The position numbers and the translations under genes are program-made. The notes under the pieces are model-generated. The model was not told the DNA's origin. It ran no database searches and saw nothing but the letters and a program-made list of their open reading frames with translations. From Rhizobiaceae bacterium (lineage in GTDB: Bacteria > Pseudomonadota > Alphaproteobacteria > Rhizobiales > Rhizobiaceae): a DNA stretch of 21,871 nucleotides. The stretch covers positions 1 through 21,871 of the forward strand of contig JAJFMR010000008.1 in NCBI GenBank assembly GCA_020696915.1, written 5' to 3'. Below are positions 16,555 to 21,871 of this stretch, piece after piece (position 1 is the stretch's first letter; every line of letters begins with the position of its first letter).

Positions 16555-18171
16555 TCAATGCCGGAAGTGGCGGACACCCGTAAACACCATGGCTATGCCG
16601 TGCCGGTCGGCGGCCTCGATCACTTCGTCGTCGCGCATCGAGCCGCCTGGCTGGATGACGGCGGTGGCGCCTGCCTCGACCGCCGCATGGAGTCCGTCGG
16701 CGAAGGGAAAGAAAGCGTCGGATGCGACGACGGAGCCCCTGGTTGCCGGTTCCGCCAGGCCGGCAGCTTCGGCGGCATCCATGGATTTGCGGGCGGCGAT
16801 GCGGGACGAATCGACCCGGCTCATCTGGCCGGCGCCGATGCCGACGGTCGCCAGCTTCTTGGCATAGACGATGGCGTTCGACTTCACGTGCTTGGCGACC
16901 CGGAACGCAAACCTCAGGTCGGCCATCTCGCTCTCGTCCGGCGCCCGCCGCGTGACCACCCGAAGCTCGAGATCGTCGATCACCGCATTGTCCCGCGACT
17001 GCACGAGGAGCCCGCCGGCCACGGAGCGCACGGCGAAGGATGCGGCGCGCGGATCAGGCAGGGCGCCGGCGGCAAGCAGCCGCAAATTCTTGCGGGTGGC
17101 GATGATCGCCCTGGCTCCGTCGCTCGCCGCCGGCGCGATGATCACTTCGGTGAAGGTCTTGACGATCTCCATGGCTGTCGCTTCGTCGAGCGTGCGGTTC
17201 AGCGCCACGATGCCGCCGAACGCCGAAACCGGATCGCAGGCGAGGGCCTTCGCATAGGCCTCCGCCAACGTGGCGCCCGCACCGACGCCGCACGGATTGG
17301 CGTGCTTGATGATCGCTACCGCCGCGGAACGGCCAGGATCGAATTCACCGACCAGCTCATAAGCCGCGTCGGTATCGTTGACGTTGTTGTAGGAGAGCTG
17401 CTTGCCCTGCAGCAGGCGGGCGGTTGCTGCACCCGGCCGCCTTTCGCCCGTGACATACAGGCCAGCCTGCTGATGCGGGTTCTCGCCGTAGCGCATGACG
17501 CTGTCGAGACGGCCCCCGAAACTCCGCCACACCGGGTGCTCGATCTGCAGCGTTTCGGCGAACCATCCCGATATGGCGGCGTCATATGCCGCGGTACGGG
17601 CGAACGCCTTCGCCGCCAGCTTCCTGCGGAGTTCGAAAGACAGGCTCCCGAAATTCATCTCCAGAGCACTGGTCACTGCCGCGTAGTCCGCCGGATCGGT
17701 GACGGTCGCCACATAGGCATGGTTCTTGGCTGCCGCGCGGAGCATGGCCGGTCCGCCAATGTCTATATTCTCGACGATCGCGTCGTAATCGGCGCCGGAC
17801 CCGCGCACCTCCTCGAACGGATAGAGATTGACGACGACGAGATCGATGGGCTCGATGCCATGCTCCTGCATGGCAGCGGCATGGGCGGGGTCGTCGCGCA
17901 AGCCGAGCAGGGCTCCATGCACCGACGGATGCAACGTCTTCACCCTGCCGTCCATGATCTCGGGAAAGCCGGTCAGTTCGGAAACGTCGCGGACCGGTAT
18001 CCCCGCCTCGGCGATTGCCTTTGCCGTTCCGCCGGTCGAGACCAGCTCGATGCCCCCATGCGCCAGCGCCGCGGCGAATTCGGCGAGGCCGGTCTTGTCG
18101 GAAACCGAGATCAACGCCCGGCGCACCGGGACGAGATCGGGGGCTGGGATATTTTTCGAAGCGACAGCCAT
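16555..18171 (-). CDS. purH: Bifunctional AICAR formyltransferase / IMP cyclohydrolase
   Basis: Catalyses the last two steps of IMP synthesis: formylation of AICAR with 10-formyltetrahydrofolate, then ring closure. The 538 residues match the family. The N-terminal cyclohydrolase (about 15-210) opens with RRALISVSDKTGL and contains STGGTA and KTLHPSVHGALLG. The C-terminal transformylase contains the catalytic K289-H290 in KHANPCGVG, then DPVSAFGGIVALN and SDAFFPFADGL, and ends GVRHFRH. All key residues are present. The start at 18171 has only a weak Shine-Dalgarno but fits family N-termini. The heparinase-like gene lies 217 bases upstream on the same strand; I looked for a ZTP riboswitch there and did not recognise one. 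Confidence 0.97.
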   Translation of the reverse strand: MAVASKNIPAPDLVPVRRALISVSDKTGLAEFAAALAHGGIELVSTGGTAKAIAEAGIPVRDVSELTGFPEIMDGRVKTLHPSVHGALLGLRDDPAHAAAMQEHGIEPIDLVVVNLYPFEEVRGSGADYDAIVENIDIGGPAMLRAAAKNHAYVATVTDPADYAAVTSALEMNFGSLSFELRRKLAAKAFARTAAYDAAISGWFAETLQIEHPVWRSFGGRLDSVMRYGENPHQQAGLYVTGERRPGAATARLLQGKQLSYNNVNDTDAAYELVGEFDPGRSAAVAIIKHANPCGVGAGATLAEAYAKALACDPVSAFGGIVALNRTLDEATAMEIVKTFTEVIIAPAASDGARAIIATRKNLRLLAAGALPDPRAASFAVRSVAGGLLVQSRDNAVIDDLELRVVTRRAPDESEMADLRFAFRVAKHVKSNAIVYAKKLATVGIGAGQMSRVDSSRIAARKSMDAAEAAGLAEPATRGSVVASDAFFPFADGLHAAVEAGATAVIQPGGSMRDDEVIEAADRHGIAMVFTGVRHFRH

Positions 18172-18230
18172 CGGTCCGGACGATTTCGTTCTCGGCCGCC
18201 CCTACCACATGCGCCCGGCAAACGCACCTG

Positions 18231-18244
18231 CCTCCAGAGGGAGG
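18231..18244 (-). other. Small perfect hairpin in the purH leader
   Basis: CCTCC (18231-18235) and GGAGG (18240-18244) pair around a four-base loop, about 60 bases before the purH start. The rest of the 217-base leader shows no other strong element that I can name. Confidence 0.25.
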
Positions 18245-18372
18245 AGCCGGGAGGAATTCCGGCAAGAGTGCGTCGCGGTCTTGCATCCGGAGTTGCGGGA
18301 AAACATGCGACAGAGCATCGCCGTTGTGCCGGGAAAATCGCGAATGCGCCACGAGGTGCCCGGCTACGGCGG

Positions 18373-18387
18373 CACCGGCCGCCGGTG
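18373..18387 (-). terminator. Hairpin directly after the heparinase-like stop
   Basis: CACCGG (18373-18378) and CCGGTG (18382-18387) form a perfect six-pair stem with a three-base loop, starting one base after the stop codon at 18389-18391 (minus strand). No T-run follows, so it may weakly end the upstream message or protect its 3' end rather than act as a full terminator. Confidence 0.35.
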
Positions 18388-18388
18388 G

Positions 18389-20113
18389 TCAGCCGCGCGG
18401 CGGTTGGCCGGAAGCGGGCAGGCGGGACAGCTGCCACCTGATCTCGGGCGTCTCGGAGGCCTTGAAGGTGAGCACGATCTGCCGGCTGCGGCGCGGCCCC
18501 GCCAGGCCCGCGAAATAGATCGATTCCTCGATGTCGGGTAGCACCTGCCGGCAGGACAGCTCCCAGCGATGGCCGTTCGGCGCAGCCAGGACGAACCGGT
18601 CCCGGGCTTCGCGGGTGAGCTCGAGCTCCGGATGGAGGTGGAAACGAACGCTTACGAGATCCCGGCCGTTGCTGCGCGGCGCCCCGCCGCCGGCCCGCAT
18701 GAAGCGATCCCGTCCGGCAAGCACGGAGCCGCCTTGCGACAGTGTCAGCTCCCGTTCGTGAAACAGGCCGAAACGCGACAGATATCCGTCGTGCGTAGCG
18801 ACGAATCCTTGCACTCCGCCACCATCACGCCTCTCGCACTCGACGTTGCGAGGCCCGCCGATGAGAGGTGCACCCGCCGTGTCGTTGACCTTCAGCGGAT
18901 GATTGAAACGCGCCGACGAGGTGTCGTTGAGGGTCGCCGTGGAGTGCGCGGCAGTCGCCCTGGCGAGCGGCCGGAAGTCGGCCGCACCCCAGGTGTCGAC
19001 CCCGCAATTGACGATGAAATCATGGCGCCCGGACGACATCTCGAACGACAGGCAGCCGGCATGGGCCGCGTTGGAAAGATCGATCGGCGGCGGCAGGCCG
19101 GTGTCGGCGATGACCGTCGTGTCGCCGAGAGAGAGGCGCTCGTAACCGGAATAGGGGGCATGGAGCAGCGGCGCGCCGGCCGTATCGTCATGACGAAGGA
19201 TGGCGGCGATCCGATCGTGGATCGTCGCGCCCATCCCGTTGAACCGGGCCAGCGCACCGTTCTGGTGACGGAAGAAGCGCAACGCGGGCAACATGCGGTC
19301 GACGGCGTTCATCAGCGATGCCGGCGGCGTCTCGGCCTGGTTGGCGTAGGTGTAGCGCAGCGGCAGGAGGTCGGAGAGCAGCTCCATTACATTCAGCGGG
19401 TTGCGCGAGACGTGACCGCCGTCCGGCAGAATCTGGCGGTCGAGCTCCTCGGCAAGGTTGCGGGTCGCGCCGCGCAGGGCGGACGCCGGGACCGGCAGCG
19501 AAAGAGCCGCGAAGCACAGCGCGATGCGGGCGCGCAGGCGGTCCTTGCCGTTCGGCATCTCGCGGACGACGGAGCGAAGATAACGGATCTGGATGGCCAG
19601 GGATTTCAGGAAGGCGCGATAGAACTGGAATTCGGCGCCCTGCAGCACGACCGAGGAATGCTGCAGCCAGGCAATGATACGTTTGGAGGTCGTGCCGGGC
19701 TCCCACGCCACGCCCGAAATGCGCCGGCCATGAATGGCGATCCAGTCGCTGACCAGGGCCCGCGCGTTGGCGGCTGCCAGCTCGGTGCCGGCCGCCCGCA
19801 TGTGGCGAAGCCAGCGGAAGCCGTGCAGCGACTTCAGCCAGCCGCGGTTCTGGGCGTCGATCTGGAATGGTGAGGTGCCTCCCGTCTCGACCAGATGTCC
19901 CGCCAGGGGGAACCGGCCGTAATAGATCTCGAGCGCGATCTGCGGGTCGGCTAGGCGAAGATCCGGCGGAGCGATCAGTACCCGCTCCGGGGTGCGTCCC
20001 GAATAGCGCCAGCGATAGGCCGGTCCGGCGCGCAGATGCTGGCGCGACCTGCGCCAGAACTCCCTGGCGACAAGCGACCAGAGACGCGTCGTGCTGCCTG
20101 CGGCGCTGGCCAA
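18389..20113 (-). CDS. Heparinase II/III-like protein
   Basis: A 574-residue protein with an N-terminal helical (alpha/alpha toroid) region and a C-terminal beta-sandwich of the heparinase II/III family, polysaccharide lyases acting on uronic-acid-containing sugars. Family marks include WLQHSSVVLQGAEFQFY (149-165), LPDGGHVSRNP (229-239), SFEMSSGRHDFIVNCG (356-371) and AHSTATLNDTSSARF with H390. No signal peptide is visible; the N-terminus is basic (REFWRRSRQHLR), so it seems cytoplasmic or exported by an unseen route. The start is TTG at 20113, supported by GGAGG seven bases upstream and by the lack of an earlier ATG. From memory, relatives sit next to purH and a 16S rRNA methyltransferase gene in many rhizobia; the substrate has not been settled. 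Confidence 0.85.
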   Translation of the reverse strand: MASAAGSTTRLWSLVAREFWRRSRQHLRAGPAYRWRYSGRTPERVLIAPPDLRLADPQIALEIYYGRFPLAGHLVETGGTSPFQIDAQNRGWLKSLHGFRWLRHMRAAGTELAAANARALVSDWIAIHGRRISGVAWEPGTTSKRIIAWLQHSSVVLQGAEFQFYRAFLKSLAIQIRYLRSVVREMPNGKDRLRARIALCFAALSLPVPASALRGATRNLAEELDRQILPDGGHVSRNPLNVMELLSDLLPLRYTYANQAETPPASLMNAVDRMLPALRFFRHQNGALARFNGMGATIHDRIAAILRHDDTAGAPLLHAPYSGYERLSLGDTTVIADTGLPPPIDLSNAAHAGCLSFEMSSGRHDFIVNCGVDTWGAADFRPLARATAAHSTATLNDTSSARFNHPLKVNDTAGAPLIGGPRNVECERRDGGGVQGFVATHDGYLSRFGLFHERELTLSQGGSVLAGRDRFMRAGGGAPRSNGRDLVSVRFHLHPELELTREARDRFVLAAPNGHRWELSCRQVLPDIEESIYFAGLAGPRRSRQIVLTFKASETPEIRWQLSRLPASGQPPRG

Positions 20114-20128
20114 GAAGAATCCCCTCCG

Positions 20129-20145
20129 CCCCGGCCTGCCCGGGG
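20129..20145 (-). other. Hairpin between the GntR gene and the heparinase-like gene
   Basis: CCCCGG (20129-20134) and CCGGGG (20140-20145) form a perfect six-pair stem with a five-base loop, just upstream of the Shine-Dalgarno of the heparinase-like gene. It could weaken read-through from the regulator gene or affect translation. The adjoining GAATC...GATTC (20145-20162) is a second, weaker inverted repeat. Confidence 0.3.
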
Positions 20146-20236
20146 AATCGTCAAGATGATTCAGGAGTCTACGCGAGACCGACTCTGCCGTGAAGGAGAA
20201 GCTTTGCCTGCGGCGCGTGCACAGGTCGATCCCGCC

Positions 20237-20977
20237 TCATGCACCGGTCGCGAATTCGTCCGCGGTCAAGCCGACGGAAATCCGGCGTGACGTGTCGGTG
20301 CTCATGAGCGTGGTGATGATGCGGCCTCGGTAGAGATCGACATGATTGCCGGCGACGGCTTCAGCCGCTTCCGCATCCCTGGCCACGATTGCGTCGAACA
20401 TCGTCCGGTGCTCCCGCATCGTCGCCTCCAGGTGAGCCTCCAGACGCTGGTCGACATCGCTGTGCTCGCTGTAGCAGACATAGGCTATCCGCAGGCTCTC
20501 GCCGAGGCTGCGCCGATAGGCGGCGGCGAGGTGGCTGCTCCTCGCCGCTTCGCCGATGGCGGCGTGGAAAGCGTAGTTGGTCTCGTTGACGACGTCGCTG
20601 TCGAGGGCCCGGGCCCCGTTCTCGAAGGCCAGCATCTGGGCTTCGATAGCCTCGATGTCGCGCGGCCGCCGGCGCAGCGCCGCAAGCCGCGTCACGGCGC
20701 GCTGAAATATGTCGATGCCCTCCAGGAAATCACGCAGGTTGCGGAGATCGAGCGCGGCAACGCGGGCGCCGCGGCCCCGGGTGGAGGTGACGAGGCCTTC
20801 CGCCGTAAGACGGATGAGCGCTTCGCGCACCGGGGTGCGTGAAACGCCGTAGCGAGCCGACACGACGTTTTCGTCGAGCTCGCTGCCCGGGCCAAGCTCC
20901 AGTCTGAGAATCTCCCGCCTGAGAGCGTCATACACGCTCTCGCCGCCGAAGCCGGCCGCGATGGGTTCGTGTTTCAT
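20237..20977 (-). CDS. GntR family transcriptional regulator, FCD (FadR-like) subfamily
   Basis: A 246-residue DNA-binding protein. A winged helix-turn-helix lies at about residues 12-77, with recognition-helix sequence YGVSRTPVREALIRLTAEGLV. The C-terminal FCD ligand-binding domain (about 85-225) has His positions typical of the metal-binding subgroup in NYAFHAAIGEA, MREHRTMFDAI and GNHVDLY. The start at 20977 is chosen over 21061 because GGAGAAGGA lies just upstream and the extra 28 residues lack family resemblance. It is divergent from the hydantoinase/oxoprolinase gene and most likely represses it, with the substrate or a product as effector; autoregulation is also likely. It is unlikely to control the downstream heparinase-like gene, which has its own spacing and hairpin. 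Confidence 0.88.
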   Translation of the reverse strand: MKHEPIAAGFGGESVYDALRREILRLELGPGSELDENVVSARYGVSRTPVREALIRLTAEGLVTSTRGRGARVAALDLRNLRDFLEGIDIFQRAVTRLAALRRRPRDIEAIEAQMLAFENGARALDSDVVNETNYAFHAAIGEAARSSHLAAAYRRSLGESLRIAYVCYSEHSDVDQRLEAHLEATMREHRTMFDAIVARDAEAAEAVAGNHVDLYRGRIITTLMSTDTSRRISVGLTADEFATGA

Positions 20978-21036
20978 GATCCTTCTCCGCCGTTTTATCC
21001 CCGGCCCGATCGGCGCAGGGTGCAGATACGGGCTGC

Positions 21037-21066
21037 TTGACACTGCGTATACTTGCTGCATACCCT
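21037..21066 (+). promoter_or_regulatory. Divergent-region promoter with GTATAC operator core
   Basis: A consensus -35 TTGACA (21037-21042) is followed 18 bases later by TACCCT (21061-21066), a weak -10. Between them lies GTATAC (21047-21052), the palindromic core seen in many GntR/FCD operators, and a related TGCATAC follows at 21057-21063. A regulator bound here would block RNA polymerase at the gene starting at 21093. Position and core fit the divergent GntR protein; binding is inferred. Confidence 0.55.
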
Positions 21067-21092
21067 AAGACATCCAGTTCGGGAAGAACAGC

Positions 21093-21871
21093 ATGCAGGC
21101 AGGTCACTGGTCGATCGGTGTCGATGTCGGAGGGACCTTCACGGACCTCTTTGCGTTCGATCGGGATTCCGGAAGGGTGGCGCTGCACAAGACCCCGAGC
21201 ACGCCGGCCAATCCAGCCGATGCGATCCTGGCCGGCCTGCGCGAGCTATCGCTCAAGACCGGTTTGCCGCTCGCTGCGATGGCCAGCCTGGCGCACGGAA
21301 CGACGGTCGCCACCAATGCCCTGATCCAGAGGCGCGGCGCCCGTGTCGCCATCGTGACGACCCGTAATTTCCGGGATCTCGTGGAGATCGGCCGCCAGAT
21401 TCGGCCTCGTCTCTACGATCTGAAAGCCGATCATCCGCTGCCGCTCGCCCCCCGCGAGATGCGCTTCGAGGTCACCGAACGCATGGGGCCGGCCGGCGAG
21501 GTGATCGAGCCGCTCGACGAAGCCAGCGTCGACGCGGTGATCGAGCAGCTTCGCGCGTGCCGGGCCGAAGCCTGCGCGGTCGCCTTCCTTTTTGCCTACC
21601 TCAATCCCGCGCACGAGGACGCCGTCAAGGCGCGGATCAAGGCCGCCCTCCCCGATATTGCGATTTCGACCTCATCGGAAGTGCAGCCGGAATTCCGCGA
21701 ATACGAGCGCACCTCCACGACGCTGCTCAATGCCTATCTGCAGCCCAGCTTCTCGCGCTACATGACGACACTGAAGGACGCCCTGGCGACGATATCGCCC
21801 GACGCGCGCGTCGGCATCAATCAGTCGAATGGCGGCCTCATGTCGGTCGACCGGGCGCGCGACTTCCCGAT
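21093..21871 (+). CDS. Hydantoinase/5-oxoprolinase subunit A (HyuA-like), N-terminal part, cut by the window edge
   Basis: The visible 259 codons belong to the HyuA family, ATP-dependent enzymes opening hydantoin, N-methylhydantoin or 5-oxoproline rings; related acetone carboxylase subunits share the fold. The actin-like ATP site IGVDVGGTFTDLFAFD (residues 8-23) and AHGTTVATNALIQRRG (about 69-84) are intact, and SEVQPEFREYERTSTT is the usual later motif. The frame is open to the last base, so the protein continues beyond the window, and a subunit B gene may follow. ATG 21093 has GGGAAG (21081-21086) six bases upstream. It is controlled by a promoter in the gap shared with the GntR gene. Which ring compound is the substrate cannot be decided from this fragment. 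Confidence 0.9.
   Translation, partial: MQAGHWSIGVDVGGTFTDLFAFDRDSGRVALHKTPSTPANPADAILAGLRELSLKTGLPLAAMASLAHGTTVATNALIQRRGARVAIVTTRNFRDLVEIGRQIRPRLYDLKADHPLPLAPREMRFEVTERMGPAGEVIEPLDEASVDAVIEQLRACRAEACAVAFLFAYLNPAHEDAVKARIKAALPDIAISTSSEVQPEFREYERTSTTLLNAYLQPSFSRYMTTLKDALATISPDARVGINQSNGGLMSVDRARDFP

Noticed and set aside
18172..18388. ZTP (pfl) riboswitch in the purH leader
   Set aside because: Such riboswitches precede purine genes in some alphaproteobacteria, but I could not find the conserved ACTGGCG or CCTGGGCA segments on the minus strand. A covariance-model search with the ZTP riboswitch family would settle it.
16549..18441. 630-codon open frame on the plus strand across purH
   Set aside because: It is exactly antisense to the complete purH gene and shows no recognisable domain; it is a high-GC shadow frame.
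18569..19873. 434-codon plus-strand frame across the heparinase-like gene
   Set aside because: It is a shadow of the minus-strand gene, whose own motifs are intact.
20165..20185. GAGTC/GACTC inverted repeat between the GntR and heparinase-like genes
   Set aside because: A five-base arm length is expected by chance in a gap of this size.

Overview
The window reads as ordinary chromosomal DNA from a high-GC alphaproteobacterium. The best guess is a member of the Hyphomicrobiales (Rhizobiales) close to Mesorhizobium and other Phyllobacteriaceae. This rests on gene content (a 1,600-residue-class NAD-glutamate dehydrogenase, a heparinase II/III protein beside purH, TypA), on strongly GC-biased third codon positions that create long antisense shadow frames, and on a degenerate copy of what looks like the rhizobial intergenic palindrome carrying GAAAAGTGG. 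The organism call is inference; no rRNA or tRNA gene is present.

Layout. 1-1095 (+) is the C-terminal part of a dihydrolipoamide dehydrogenase, convergent with a D-threonine aldolase/D-serine dehydratase-like PLP enzyme (1117-2184, -). A plus-strand run follows: a site-2 protease with two CBS-like regions (2369-3451), RecQ helicase (start uncertain, about 3513-5447), TypA/BipA GTPase (5561-7387) and a LysE-type exporter (7480-8091). A minus-strand AhpD-like peroxidase-related protein (8120-8686) diverges from the large NAD-glutamate dehydrogenase (8814-13598, +). Next are a secreted protein with two SH3-like segments (13727-14755, +), a 314-base gene-poor stretch holding a repeat and a perfect 14-base palindrome, and a UMF1/Atg22-like MFS transporter (15070-16470, +). 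Convergent to it is a minus-strand group: purH (16555-18171), a heparinase II/III-like protein (18389-20113) and an FCD-type GntR regulator (20237-20977). The regulator diverges from a hydantoinase/5-oxoprolinase gene that runs off the right edge (21093-21871).

How the genes relate. Most are housekeeping or general metabolism: 2-oxoacid dehydrogenase E3, glutamate catabolism, purine synthesis, DNA repair, ribosome-associated GTPase, amino-acid export. The clearest regulatory unit is the GntR/hydantoinase pair, where a GTATAC core typical of GntR operators lies between a TTGACA -35 and a weak -10. The other notable signal is a long imperfect inverted repeat just upstream of the glutamate dehydrogenase start. 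I see no phage, insertion sequence, CRISPR array, toxin-antitoxin or defence locus, and nothing that amounts to a new multi-gene system. The more open items are the secreted SH3 protein, the apparently cytoplasmic heparinase-like protein, the RecQ start codon and several hairpins.
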